Source: Streptomyces sp. WM6378 (GTDB lineage: Bacteria; Actinomycetota; Actinomycetes; Streptomycetales; Streptomycetaceae). From it: a DNA stretch of 64,000 nt. Location of the stretch: contig NZ_LGDD01000297.1 of assembly GCF_001279695.1 (NCBI RefSeq), positions 1-64,000 of the forward strand, read 5' to 3'. Shown here piece by piece: positions 1-8,888 of this stretch; positions within the stretch are counted from its first letter, which is position 1, and every line of letters begins with the position of its first letter. A model generated the notes under the pieces. It did no database searches. It was not told where the DNA came from and was given only the letters and a program-made list of their open reading frames with translations. Made by a program: the position numbers and the translations under genes.

Positions 1-126
1 GGGGAGGGTGAGCAGGAAGTCCTCCAGGACGCGGGAGTAGACGTTGTCGCTGGTGCTGCCGGTGACGATGATGTCCTTGGCACGGTCGACGAGATAGAGA
101 TATCCCTCGGCGTCGAGATAACTCAT
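1..126 (-). pseudogene. C-terminal fragment of an AMP-forming acyl-CoA ligase
   Basis: Reading leftward from an ATG at 126, the translation gives YLDAEGYLYLVDRAKDIIVTG followed by NVYSRVLEDFL. This matches the hinge and start of the C-terminal subdomain of ANL-family acyl-CoA synthetases, which usually read GYLDEEGYLYLVDR-KD-I-TGG-NVYS-EVE. Homology appears to extend one or two codons past the ATG (T-D-M), where a family member would have T-G-D-M, but the stop of the neighbouring VOC gene lies just upstream. The roughly 400-residue adenylation domain is therefore absent, and this looks like a remnant rather than a gene with a true start. The left end runs off the window. Confidence 0.6.
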
Positions 127-138
127 GTCAGTCGAGAC

Positions 139-573
139 TCAGTCGAGACAGAACTCGTTGCCCTCGATGTCCTGCATGGAGATGCACGACTCGTTTTCCT
201 CATCGGCGCGCAGCACTTGCACGCATACCGCGCCGAGCGCGATCAGTCGTGCGCATTCGGCCTCAAGCACGGCCAGGCGCTCTTCGCCCACGAGCCCGGT
301 GCCGACCCGCACGTCGAGATGCACCCGGTTCTTGGCGACCTTCCCTTCGGGAACGCGCTGGAAGTACATACGCGGACCCTGACCCGAAGGATCCATACAG
401 GCAAACCAAGAACGCTGATTCTCAGGTGACAGCGAGCGGTTGTAGTCGTCCCACGTGTCAAACCCGTCCGGCGGCGACGGTACGACGTACCCCAGCACCT
501 CGCACCAGAAACGAGCGACGCGCTCAGGGTCCGCGCAGTCGAAGGTGACTTGAAACTTCTTGATCGATGACAT
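139..573 (-). CDS. VOC (glyoxalase/bleomycin-resistance fold) family protein
   Basis: The product is 144 residues with the paired beta-alpha-beta-beta-beta pattern of vicinal oxygen chelate proteins. It opens with KKFQVTFDCADPERVARFW at residues 5-23, has a VHLDVRVG strand near 84-91, and ends EGNEFCLD at 137-144, the usual last strand with a metal-side Glu. Streptomyces carry many such small proteins, annotated as glyoxalase-like, with unknown substrates. An in-frame ATG lies 11 codons further upstream, but the internal ATG at 573 directly precedes the conserved first strand, so it is preferred. It stands alone between two gene remnants. The fold is fairly sure and the function is not. Confidence 0.8.
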   Translation of the reverse strand: MSSIKKFQVTFDCADPERVARFWCEVLGYVVPSPPDGFDTWDDYNRSLSPENQRSWFACMDPSGQGPRMYFQRVPEGKVAKNRVHLDVRVGTGLVGEERLAVLEAECARLIALGAVCVQVLRADEENESCISMQDIEGNEFCLD

Positions 574-629
574 CGGCGCACCATAACAGGGGGCTCCGTG
601 GCTCACCTCCCGGTAGCCGTCGACCAGTT

Positions 630-1253
630 GACCGGGGATGGTCTACGGCGTGCGGTGGAAGCCGGACCGTGACGAGGAGACCGCCGGCAGAGCGGGGGAC
701 GAGGTCGAGGGTCCCGTCGTGGGCGCGGACGATGCTGTGCACGATCGCCGAGGCCGACGCCGGCGTGCGCGTCGGTGCGTACGCGTTCCGTTCCATGGTT
801 CGCCGAGGCGCTTGCGCAGCGCGGAGACGGTGATGCGCACGGCGTTGGTCAGGGGTCGGCGTTCTCGTCCCAGGCCCGTCCAAGCAGCTCTTCCGCGCTG
901 ACGACCCCGCCCTCGGCGGCGACGAGGACTTCGAGGACGGCGAACGGTTTGCGGGTGAGCGCGACGTGGCGTCCGTCGCGGAAGACCTCCCGGCGGAAAG
1001 GGTCGACCCGCAGGCCCCCGAGCTCGCGGACAGGGGGCCGGGCGTGCGCGCGGCTGCGGTCGAGCGCCCGCAGCCGCAGGACGAGCTCCCGCAGCTCGAA
1101 CGGTTTGATGAGGTAGTCGTCGGCGCCGAGCCCGAACCCGAAAGCCTTGTCGTCGATGCCGTCGGCAGCGGTGAGCATGAGGATCGGGATGCCGCTGCCG
1201 GAGGCGACGATCCGCCGAGCGACCTCGTCGCCGGAGGGGCCGACCGGACACAC
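630..1253 (-). pseudogene. Decayed two-component system: OmpR-type regulator running into a sensor-kinase tail
   Basis: The leftward translation contains the second half of a receiver domain (IPILMLTAADGIDDKAFGF, then GADDYLIKPF) and most of a winged-helix domain (ALTRKPFAVLEVLVAAEGG). Frame is lost near 849-852, where one base appears to be missing: the reading ENADP-stop would continue as LTNAVRITVSALRKRLGEPW in another frame. A little further, a third frame gives AIVHSIVRAHDGTLDLVPR and GGLLVTVRLP, the end of a histidine-kinase ATPase domain. The first half of the receiver (with the phospho-acceptor Asp), the end of the regulator and nearly all of the kinase are missing. This is a deletion plus frameshift relic of a regulator-kinase operon. 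Confidence 0.75.
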
Positions 1254-1435
1254 GAGTCAGTCTGCCGGTGTTGGCACGGGGCCGCCCCGAGCGCCAGGAT
1301 CCGCGGCACGGATGCCGGCGCCGCGAACCGCATCGGAGCGAGGAACCCCAGTGCCGGGAAGCGATTTTCGCTACGCCCGCGAAACGCGAAATCACCGGCC
1401 TCCGCGAACTTCCTGACAAGCGGCGTTGCCTCCGG

Positions 1436-2599
1436 TCACTCGGAGACCGTGGCGGCCGGCGGGGTCCACCGGTGGGTGCGGGGCAGCGTGCCGGTGATGC
1501 CGTAGTCCTTCTTGAGCTGTTCGGGGATGGCGTAGTGCATGACGCGGCCGCGGGTGAGGGAGGACAGTTCGAGGACGGCGGTGAGGTGGCCGAGGCGGTC
1601 CAGCGCCCAGGCCCCCAACGGGGAACGGTCTTCGATGGTCTCCAGTACGCCGAGGAGGTGGGGCACGGCTTTGACCAGGGTGTCCCACCGGGTGCGCGGT
1701 ACCTGGAGCCAGTCGGCGCACGTGTCGCCGACGAGGTGGCGGATGAGTGCGGAGACGATCGGGTCGAAGAAGGTCCCGGGCACGATCTCCTCGTAGAGGT
1801 CGATGAGTTGCCGGGTGAGGTGAGCTCCTTCGTCGGACGGCCCCATGTGCCGGACCATGTACAGGTCCAGGAACTGGCGTGCTTCCTCAAGGGACTTGGG
1901 GCAGGCCTCCTGGTCGACGCCGAGCATGGCACCGACCACGCGCCAGGCGTAGTAGTACGCTTCCGCGCCTTCCGTCGACATGTGGATGCCGAGGCGGTGC
2001 AGGCTGTCCAGGACCAGCAGGGAGAAGAACATCTGCCCGCCGATCATGTCCTCCTGACAGATCGGCGTTCCGTACACCTCGGTGTCCCAGCGGTTCTCGC
2101 GCCGCAGATGGTGACGGATGGAGGCGTGCAGGAGGCGGACCTTCTGGGCGGCGGGGATGAAGCGACTGCCGGCCTCGAAGGCGTCGGGCCGCATCAGGTA
2201 GACCGTGAACTGACCTGTCTCCGCCATCCGTTTGGAGGGGTACTTCAGCCCGTGGGTGGCTGACAGCAGTTTCGCCACGTGCGGGACGACGTAGCACGCG
2301 GGCATCGAGGCGAAGGACAGGGCGGTGGAGATGTGCACGTCGTTGTCGATGAAGAACAGCCGGGCCTTCTCCATCTCACCCCAGTCCACCCAGGACGGCG
2401 GCACACTCGTGGCCTGGAGGTATTCCCGAGCCACATCGGGCAGCCCGTCCGGCAAGGGAGCGCCGGCGGTGGAGACGTACCGCATCAGGGTGTTGAACTT
2501 GCCCACCTCCCCCCGTTCGAAGAGGGCGGCGACCGTGGCGTCGGCGAGTTCGTCACCGGCCCCCCGCAGCGCGTCCATTGATGCCTCGGTGTAGGTCAC
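1436..2599 (-). CDS. MpaB / latex-clearing-protein-like oxygenase (DUF2236)
   Basis: The 387-residue product resembles the DUF2236 (ER-bound oxygenase MpaB / rubber oxygenase Lcp) family. Lcp proteins are b-type haem enzymes that cleave polyisoprene. The segment RLLHASIRHHL (about residues 155-165) carries the His expected to be the proximal haem ligand, and GTPICQEDMIGGQMFFSLL follows as in the family. Unlike secreted Lcp enzymes there is no Tat signal, so a cytoplasmic role is inferred. Three ATGs lie upstream, but an AAGGAG seven bases before the GTG at 2599 makes that the best start. The gene lies 94 bp downstream of a polyprenyl synthase on the same strand, suggesting a terpenoid or prenyl-chain substrate. 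Confidence 0.75.
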   Translation of the reverse strand: MTYTEASMDALRGAGDELADATVAALFERGEVGKFNTLMRYVSTAGAPLPDGLPDVAREYLQATSVPPSWVDWGEMEKARLFFIDNDVHISTALSFASMPACYVVPHVAKLLSATHGLKYPSKRMAETGQFTVYLMRPDAFEAGSRFIPAAQKVRLLHASIRHHLRRENRWDTEVYGTPICQEDMIGGQMFFSLLVLDSLHRLGIHMSTEGAEAYYYAWRVVGAMLGVDQEACPKSLEEARQFLDLYMVRHMGPSDEGAHLTRQLIDLYEEIVPGTFFDPIVSALIRHLVGDTCADWLQVPRTRWDTLVKAVPHLLGVLETIEDRSPLGAWALDRLGHLTAVLELSSLTRGRVMHYAIPEQLKKDYGITGTLPRTHRWTPPAATVSE

Positions 2600-2693
2600 G
2601 ACAGGGCTCCTTGTCATCCACAGGTCATCCACGGGTCATCCGGCGACGGGCGGGGACTGCGGCCGGTGGCACGCCTGACCTCGCCATACCGGG

Positions 2694-3749
2694 TCAGGAC
2701 AGGCGGACCGCCGCCGAACGCGCCAGCTCGGTCAGGGCAGCGGTGGCGGGCGCGGGTGTGTTCAGGTCGTGCAGAACCCCGAGGGCCTCCTCGACCCGCG
2801 CGGTGATCATGGCTTCGATACGGTCGGGAGCCTTCAGCCGGCACATCAGCTCGCGGATCTCGTCCAACCCGTCCGTCCCCGGGTCACGGCGGCCGAGGAG
2901 AGCGCCCAATCGCTTCCGCTCGTCGTCCGCCGCGAGCCGCCAGGTCTCGGCGAGCAGGGCCGTGGGCCGGTGACCGCGTACGTCGTCGGCGTTGGCCTTG
3001 CCGGTGCGTCCCGGGTCCCCGAACAGGCCGAGCAGATCGTCCCGGAGCTGGAAGGCCTCGCCCAGCGGAAGCCCGTACGCCGAGTAGCCGACGCGCAGCC
3101 GCTCGCCTGCCCCCGCCAGAGCTCCGCCGATCAACAGGGGCTGCTCGACCGTGTACTTGGCGGTCTTGTACCTGATCACCTTCAGCGACGCCGTGGTGTC
3201 CGGATCGGCCCCGGTACGCAGGATCTCCAGGCACTCCCCCGCGATCAGCTCCCGGGCGAGCACCGACCACAACGGGCGGGCTCGCGCCAGGTACGCGGCG
3301 GGCAGACCACTGGTGGCGAACAGCTGCCCGGCCAGTGACATCAGCAGGTCCCCCACCAGCATCGCGAGCGACCTGGCGGCGGCGACGGCACGCGGCCGAC
3401 GGCGTACGGCACCACGTAACGCGATGTGCGCCGTGGGCCGGCCGTGCCGCAGCGCACTGTCGTCGACGAGGTCGTCGTGCACCACCGCGGCGGCATGCAC
3501 CAACTCCATCGAGGCGGCCGCCCGCACCAGCGCGTCGCTGTCCGGCTGTCCCACCGCGCGCCAGCCCCAGTAGCAGAACGCCGCGCGCAGCCGTTTCCCG
3601 TCGGCGACCGCGGCCTCCAACTGGCCGGCCACCGGGCCCAACAGGGCATCGATCGCCGACAGTTGCTCGGCCTCCTGGGCGACGAAGCGGTGCACCACCT
3701 CGTCGACGCGGGCCTTGAACGCGGCCGGCTCCCACCGGTCAGACGTCAT
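2694..3749 (-). CDS. Polyprenyl (geranylgeranyl-type) diphosphate synthase
   Basis: This is a trans-isoprenyl diphosphate synthase of 351 residues that would condense IPP with allylic diphosphates. The first Asp-rich motif is HDDLVDD at about 91-97 and the second is QLRDDLLGLFGD at about 234-245; the DDLLG form is common in actinobacterial GGPP synthases. Small residues (AA) lie four and five positions before the first motif, which fits a C20 or longer product. GKRLRAAF near 51-58 supplies the Lys/Arg diphosphate site. The ATG at 3749 overlaps the upstream small gene by 11 bp, so the two are probably translationally coupled. The oxygenase gene follows. Product chain length cannot be read with certainty. 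Confidence 0.88.
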   Translation of the reverse strand: MTSDRWEPAAFKARVDEVVHRFVAQEAEQLSAIDALLGPVAGQLEAAVADGKRLRAAFCYWGWRAVGQPDSDALVRAAASMELVHAAAVVHDDLVDDSALRHGRPTAHIALRGAVRRRPRAVAAARSLAMLVGDLLMSLAGQLFATSGLPAAYLARARPLWSVLARELIAGECLEILRTGADPDTTASLKVIRYKTAKYTVEQPLLIGGALAGAGERLRVGYSAYGLPLGEAFQLRDDLLGLFGDPGRTGKANADDVRGHRPTALLAETWRLAADDERKRLGALLGRRDPGTDGLDEIRELMCRLKAPDRIEAMITARVEEALGVLHDLNTPAPATAALTELARSAAVRLS

Positions 3750-4014
3750 CGGCGGCCCGGGCCAGGGCATGGCGGGCGAGGATTTCCAGATGGGCCGGGG
3801 GGACAGCCGCGTACCGGTCAACCACCAGGCGCCCACGCGCCATCAGATCGTGCTCGGCCTGCGCCGCCAGCTCCGCGGCGTCCGAGCGGCGCAGCAGCCC
3901 CCGCACCGTCCCCAGCGCCGCACCCAGTGTGCTCACCGCCAGATCGGCCAGCCCGGCCGCCAGCAACACCGCCTGCTCGTCCAGGCCCCCGCGTCGTCCC
4001 GCTTCGCGCGCCAT
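3739..4014 (-). CDS. Small Ala-rich protein coupled to the polyprenyl synthase
   Basis: The product is about 91 residues, Ala- and Leu-rich, and predicted helical. No family was recognised. The preferred start at 4014 follows a GGGGGGA three bases upstream; an ATG at 4035 is possible. Its stop lies 11 bp inside the next gene, the usual sign of translational coupling, which argues that it is expressed with the prenyl synthase. It has no membrane segment or cysteine motif. A helper of the synthase is a guess from position only. Confidence 0.5.
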   Translation of the reverse strand: MAREAGRRGGLDEQAVLLAAGLADLAVSTLGAALGTVRGLLRRSDAAELAAQAEHDLMARGRLVVDRYAAVPPAHLEILARHALARAADDV

Positions 4015-4452
4015 CCGTCCCCCCACCCACATCACGCCCGGAGCGGCGCCGTCATGCGCCGCCCTCCCCAGGATCGCGTCGCACCCGATCCATGACCGGA
4101 AGAACTCACGATCGAGTGATCACATCGCTTGTCCGTACGGAGGTTGGTCCGTCGCAGGCCGGTGGTGCCGGGGCTGGGGCTTCGTGAAGGCGGTCGCCCG
4201 ACCGGGCGCCGTTCGGCCTCAAGGGTTTGACGGTCCGGCCGATCGGGATACCCGGCCACCCGCGTCCTGCTGCTCTGGGGACGACGCCCCGCCGACCCGT
4301 CGCGCTGACACAGCTCGGCCGGCCCGGAAACCCTGCGCAGGGTACGGACCCTCCTGGGCGGCTACTAGGCCTCGGCGTTCGACAAGGCGGCCGGCCGGAT
4401 GGCCGTCCTCGCTGACGAACCATCAGTTCTCGCTCTTCGTGGCGGAGCCCCA
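4015..4452. other. Gene-free stretch upstream of the prenyl operon
   Basis: About 440 bp separate the small prenyl-operon gene from the end of ltrA. It should contain the promoter of the leftward prenyl/oxygenase unit. No convincing reading frame, repeat or promoter hexamers were found by eye. Confidence 0.4.
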
Positions 4453-5652
4453 CTACGCGCTGGTGCGCCGGGCGACGGCCACGCCCCAGGGGATGCCCAG
4501 CAGAACGAGCAGCCCCAGTCCGAGTGGCAGGGGGGCCGGGCGGGCCGCACCGAGGGCGAGGCTCACAGCGGCGGCCGCGGCACTGGTGAGGGCGAGCGGG
4601 CGATACAGGGCCCGGTCCTCGCGCCAGGCGCGCAGAGTGGTGGCCACCACCATGGTGATGGCCAGGACGGTCGCGCAGGTGGCGCTCAACAGCCATGCGG
4701 TGGCGGCCGGGGTGCGTGTGTCGTGGGCATGCTCGACGAGGCTGACCATCGCGGCGCCCATCGCGGCGATCGCCGCGGTCAGCGGAAGATGGGCGAACAG
4801 CCAGCGGACGGCGGCGGCACGGGTGGCCACGGGCGGACGGTGGCCCGCGTAGTCGAAATACGTCCACCACGCCCCGAACCCGACGAGGACCGCGACGAGA
4901 CCCACGGTCAGGGTCCGGGCGTCGACCCCGTGCTCCTCGGTCAGCCCGTCGACGACTCCGGTCACCGTCTCGCCGAGGACGATGATGATCAGCAGTCCGA
5001 ACCGCTCGATGACGGCATCCGTGATGGCGAGAGCTGCCCGTTGGGCGGAGGGAGACGTCGCGGTGTGCATCATGACGGCGAGACCGGCGAGGTAGAGGAC
5101 GTCGAGCGCACCCCAGGCCGGCAGGCGGGCCCGCTGCGGCAGCGACGTGCTCGCCACGAGGAGGACGGCGCAAGCGGCGGTTCCCGCAACGTACGGGCGG
5201 GACAGCCGGCGGTACTCGGGGCGGTCGCCGCGGGAAGCCAGGGCCCACAGAACCGCCAGAAACGCGAAGAGCACCCCGGCCGTCACGGCGAACGCGGCCC
5301 CGAGCGAGCCGCCCACCCCCGGGATGAACGCGCCGAGCGGCACGAGGACGAGGATCTGGAGCAGGAACGTCGTGCGGCCTCGGACGTCATCGCGGCCGTG
5401 CAGCTCGTGATGAAGCGTGCCGTTGAGCCACGCGATCCAGATCAACGTGAATACGACGGCGTACTCGCCGAGGCCGCGCCACGTCAGCTGACCCGCCAGA
5501 TGGTGGGCGGCCTGCGCGACGAGGACGACCATGACCAGGTCGTAGAAGAGCTCCAGGGGACCGACGACCCGTTCGCGGGGCTGCTCCCCGTGAGGGCGGG
5601 GCGGGTGCCACAGCTGCTGGCGGATGCGGATCCATCGGGATTCGGGTGGCAT
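4453..5652 (-). CDS. Low-temperature-requirement protein A (LtrA) family membrane protein
   Basis: The 399-residue protein has about eleven hydrophobic segments. It opens with the LtrA hallmark VGPLELFYDLVMVVLVAQAA (about residues 29-48) and has the second hallmark ERFGLLIIIVLGETVTG near the middle, where the Glu residues are conserved. LtrA was named in Listeria for growth at low temperature; its biochemical role is unknown. ATG at 5652 is used because the hydrophilic lead-in of about 28 residues fits family members. It appears monocistronic. Confidence 0.9.
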   Translation of the reverse strand: MPPESRWIRIRQQLWHPPRPHGEQPRERVVGPLELFYDLVMVVLVAQAAHHLAGQLTWRGLGEYAVVFTLIWIAWLNGTLHHELHGRDDVRGRTTFLLQILVLVPLGAFIPGVGGSLGAAFAVTAGVLFAFLAVLWALASRGDRPEYRRLSRPYVAGTAACAVLLVASTSLPQRARLPAWGALDVLYLAGLAVMMHTATSPSAQRAALAITDAVIERFGLLIIIVLGETVTGVVDGLTEEHGVDARTLTVGLVAVLVGFGAWWTYFDYAGHRPPVATRAAAVRWLFAHLPLTAAIAAMGAAMVSLVEHAHDTRTPAATAWLLSATCATVLAITMVVATTLRAWREDRALYRPLALTSAAAAAVSLALGAARPAPLPLGLGLLVLLGIPWGVAVARRTSA

Positions 5653-5789
5653 CGGTGACCTAAGCGCCGGGTGGGTCAGGGCGGGTGGGGCGTCTTGGTG
5701 GAGAGGGGATCACCGAGTGGCGGGCGCCGCAACTCGGACCCACGCCGCGCCCGCACCGTCCACCAGCAGGTGGGTCCCGAGCGAATTCG

Positions 5790-6056
5790 TCACCCGCCGC
5801 CGTGGGCGTCGCCACTCTGAACACGGTCGTCCCGCCCACCGGCCCACCTGGGCTTCGCCCGGTCCATCACCTTCTGGCCCGCGATCCCGGTGTTCAGCCA
5901 GTTCACGGGCCGGTCGGGGTGCCGGAGCCCCCACTCGCCCGCGTCGCGCAGCGGGTAGCCGAACCCGAGACCGTCTTCGCTCGCCAGCCGCTGGCAGTCG
6001 GTGATCGAATCCCCGGCGAACATCACGGTGCTTCCGGGGCGGAGTGTGATCGTCAT
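5790..6056 (-). pseudogene. N-terminal fragment of an SGNH/GDSL hydrolase
   Basis: The first 70 or so residues match SGNH hydrolases: VMFAGDSITDCQR carries the block I GDS nucleophile, and GYPLRDAGEWGLRHP with LNTGIAGQKVMD follows as in bacterial rhamnogalacturonan acetylesterase-like enzymes. After this the frame runs into unrelated low-complexity sequence and stops. The blocks with the oxyanion Asn and catalytic Asp/His are missing. About 150 codons have been lost, so it is not a working esterase. Confidence 0.7.
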
Positions 6057-6124
6057 GTGTGCTCCTTGACATCGGACGAGGAGGGGAAAGGGGGCAGCAG
6101 ACCAGCCGGAGAGGAATTGCTGCT

Positions 6125-7645
6125 TTAGATTTCCGGGCTACCGAGCCAATTCCTGGCTGCCCGCTCAAAGGATTCGGGATCAGGGGTGCGATCTCCTGTC
6201 CAGGCCACCACCCCGTCGGGTCGGACGAGCACGGCGCCCAATCCGAGGTCGTTCCCCGCCGGCCCGGCCGCGTACCGTATCCGGCTCTCCCAACCCATCG
6301 CCGGACGGTGCAGGCGACGGTCGGCGCTGAAATCGAGCGCGACGCCTCGTCCGTCCTGCATCAGGTCGCCGAGGCGGGTGCCGTTGTCGAGGCAGAGGTC
6401 CGGGGCGTTGCGGCCGACCAGTGGATGCTCGCCGCCGAGGTCGTAGCGGATCGACGATCCCGACAGCCTCTCGAACGCGTAGGTCGTTCCGTCACGGGTT
6501 CCGAGCAGGTCGCGAACCACTCCTTGGATCGCCCGGGCATGCGGGTCGGGGCTCATGACCGCCACCTGGGCGCGCGACCAGTCGAGCACCCGGGCACCGA
6601 TCGGATGGCGTTCGCGGGTGTACGTGTCGAGCAGCCCGTCCGGCGCGTACCCGTGCACGGTCGCCGCGAGCTTCCAGCCCAGGTTCATGGCGTCGCCGAT
6701 GCCGGTGTTGAGTCCCTGGCCTCCGAGGGGCGAGTGGATGTGGGCGGCGTCGCCCGCGAGCAGCACACGTCCGCGCCGGTAGGTCGTCGTCTGCATGGCC
6801 CGATCGGTGAAGCTGGAGGCGAGTTGGACGTCGCTCAGCGTCACGTCGGTGCCGGATACGCGGCGCAGCACGGCCTGGAGATGATCACGGGTCGGCTGCC
6901 GCGAGCGGTCGAACGCGCCGCCGTCGAAGTCCATCATGCCGATGTGTCCTTCGGTGGCCATCCGGATGTACGTGCCCGTCGGCGTCAGGTTGATCCCGGG
7001 GCTCAGCTTGTCGGGATCGGCGAGGGTGCCGAGCATCAGGTAGCCGGTGAACTGCGGCTCTGTGCCGACGAATTCGAAGCCCGCGAGCCCGCGCACCGCA
7101 CTGCGTCCGCCGTCGCAGCCGACGACCCAGCGCGCCGCGTACTCGTGCCCGTCGGCTCGCGCGACCGCGCACTCGTCGTCCTGGGAGATGGCCGAGACCG
7201 TGACGCCGCGCCTGATCTCCACGCCCAGCTTCGCCGCCCGCTCGGACAGCAGCGACTCGACCGCATCGAGGTAGGTGAGCATGCCGTCCATCGCCGGGCT
7301 GGGAAGCCGGTAGGGCAGGGCGGCGACATCGACTTGGGCCGGATCGAGCACCATGCCGGCGAAATGGCCCACGCCCCGCAGGGGTGACGGCTCGTGCCCG
7401 TCGTGGCCCGCGGCGAAGTCGTCTCCGGCACCCGATGCCGTCCGCAGCCGATGCAACATCCCGCGGCGGTAGAACGACTCGACCGACGCGACGGACAGGC
7501 CCCTCATCCCGAACGGCTTCGTCTTGACCGGGGAGCAGGGCTCCGGTTCCCGTTCGAGTACCAGGACGGAGCAGCCCGCGAGGCCGAGCTCGCAGGCGAG
7601 GAACAGACCGACCGGGCCGGCGCCCACGATCACTACGTCATGCAT
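6125..7645 (-). CDS. FAD-dependent aromatic monooxygenase (class A, PHBH fold)
   Basis: The 506-residue flavoprotein has the three family fingerprints: VVIVGAGPVGLFLACEL for the ADP of FAD (residues 4-20), VVGCDGGRSAVR (DG motif), and GDAAHIHSPLGGQGLNTGIG (GD motif). The C-terminal 110 residues form the thioredoxin-like domain seen in RdmE/PgaE-type polyketide hydroxylases and rifampicin monooxygenases. Such enzymes hydroxylate aromatic or naphthoquinone substrates with NAD(P)H and O2. The ATG at 7645 follows GAAGGGGAT at good spacing. There is no biosynthetic neighbour, so a detoxification role (for example rifamycin-like drugs) is possible but unproven. Confidence 0.9.
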   Translation of the reverse strand: MHDVVIVGAGPVGLFLACELGLAGCSVLVLEREPEPCSPVKTKPFGMRGLSVASVESFYRRGMLHRLRTASGAGDDFAAGHDGHEPSPLRGVGHFAGMVLDPAQVDVAALPYRLPSPAMDGMLTYLDAVESLLSERAAKLGVEIRRGVTVSAISQDDECAVARADGHEYAARWVVGCDGGRSAVRGLAGFEFVGTEPQFTGYLMLGTLADPDKLSPGINLTPTGTYIRMATEGHIGMMDFDGGAFDRSRQPTRDHLQAVLRRVSGTDVTLSDVQLASSFTDRAMQTTTYRRGRVLLAGDAAHIHSPLGGQGLNTGIGDAMNLGWKLAATVHGYAPDGLLDTYTRERHPIGARVLDWSRAQVAVMSPDPHARAIQGVVRDLLGTRDGTTYAFERLSGSSIRYDLGGEHPLVGRNAPDLCLDNGTRLGDLMQDGRGVALDFSADRRLHRPAMGWESRIRYAAGPAGNDLGLGAVLVRPDGVVAWTGDRTPDPESFERAARNWLGSPEI

Positions 7646-7670
7646 GAGAGATCCCCTTCCCAAACCATCG

Positions 7671-7686
7671 CCGGGTGGGCACCCGG
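7671..7686. promoter_or_regulatory. Palindrome upstream of the FAD monooxygenase
   Basis: CCGGGTG-GG-CACCCGG is a perfect inverted repeat 26 bp upstream of the monooxygenase ATG. It could be a repressor operator or a small RNA hairpin. No regulator gene is adjacent. Confidence 0.3.
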
Positions 7687-7889
7687 CAGGACCTCTCGAA
7701 AGGTGCCAGACCTCACCTACATCGGACCGACAGCCCCCGACATGTCACCGACGCCGGACCCACACCCCCGACGAATCGTCAACTCCGGCTGCCTGTAAGG
7801 GAATTGAGGCACTGGGGTGGACGGCCGGCTGGATGACTCGGCAGGCGAGGAAAAGCGATCGCCTCGAAGCCGCGGTTGCTCCCCGCTCC

Positions 7890-8660
7890 TCAGCGTTCGG
7901 TTGGCGCTGTCCTGTCCGGCGACGGGTGCGGGCCGGACGCGAGGTCGCAGACCACGCCGAAATGGTCGGAAGGCCACAATGGGCCGCGTGCGGTGAGGTA
8001 CGGGGTGGTGAACGCCAACTCGGCGTGCGCTGCCCGGAGTCCGGCCGTGAGGATGTAGTCGATACGTCGCGCCGGTTCGCGGGCTTTGCGCGCATGCACG
8101 TTGACGGGTGTGTACGTGTGGCCCGAGCCGCGGCCGCCGCGCGCCCACGCGTCCTCCATGCGGCTGGTCAGCCATCGGATCTCGGCTGTGTCCGGGGCCG
8201 CGTTGAGGTCGGCCAGGAGGACGACGTCGCGTCCCCCGTGCCCCGCCACGAGTTCCGCGAGGAACCGCACCTGCTGTTGCCTGATGTGCGCGTGCTCCCA
8301 TTCCCAGGTCAAATGCGTGACGAGCACGGTGGTCGAACCCACCTCGGCGCACAGCACCGACCGGGGCTCGACACCCGGAGTCGGCAGCGGGAGCACCTCG
8401 TACCGTGTGACGGGCGCCCGGCTGAGCAGCGCATTGCCCTGGGTGGCACGGGTGCGCGCCGAGCAGGCCGGCGCGTAGGTCACGTGATGGCCCAGGGCAT
8501 CGGCGATCCGCTCCGCCTGGCACCGCGAGCCCCTGCGCCACACCTCCTGCAGACCGACCAGGTCGGGAGCGAGCCGTACGAGCTCGGCCCTGACCAGGGG
8601 CAGCCGACGGCGCCAAGCCGGGCCCCGGCCCCAGATGTTGAGAGTGACGGCACGCTCCAT
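7890..8660 (-). CDS. Endonuclease/exonuclease/phosphatase (EEP) family protein
   Basis: The 256-residue product shows the EEP fold in order: VTLNIWGRG (metal-binding Asn), LVGLQEVW (catalytic Glu), VLVTHLTWEW, LLADLNAAP (Asp and Asn), and PSDHFGVVCDL (terminal Asp-His). Members include sphingomyelinases, inositol-phosphate phosphatases and DNases; the exact substrate cannot be told. No signal peptide is visible, so it probably acts in the cytoplasm. The ATG at 8660 directly precedes the first motif; in-frame GTG codons just upstream are alternatives because no clear ribosome site is seen. It is divergent from the glycosyltransferase gene. Confidence 0.82.
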   Translation of the reverse strand: MERAVTLNIWGRGPAWRRRLPLVRAELVRLAPDLVGLQEVWRRGSRCQAERIADALGHHVTYAPACSARTRATQGNALLSRAPVTRYEVLPLPTPGVEPRSVLCAEVGSTTVLVTHLTWEWEHAHIRQQQVRFLAELVAGHGGRDVVLLADLNAAPDTAEIRWLTSRMEDAWARGGRGSGHTYTPVNVHARKAREPARRIDYILTAGLRAAHAELAFTTPYLTARGPLWPSDHFGVVCDLASGPHPSPDRTAPTER

Positions 8661-8888
8661 GTCCACCACCACACCGTACGCGTTCGTGCACGGCGCGGCG
8701 TGGCTGCGCCCGGCGGCCCGGCCGGCCCACATCGGGTCGAGGCCTGCTCCAGAGGCGGCACCCCCGACGGCCCATGCCTTGTGATCACAACGCCCATAGA
8801 GCCGCCCGGTAAACGGTCTTGGAATGGGGGCGGGGCCCGGCTCTTGTCCCCCTTGGCCGCGCCACTCGTGGGCTGCCAGACTGCGGCG

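Noticed and set aside
54-606. Rightward frames overlapping the VOC gene
   Set aside because: They are shadows of the leftward VOC gene with no family resemblance.
4399-5658. Long rightward frame opposite ltrA
   Set aside because: It is the GC-rich antisense shadow of a clear membrane protein and has low-complexity Gly/Arg/Glu content.
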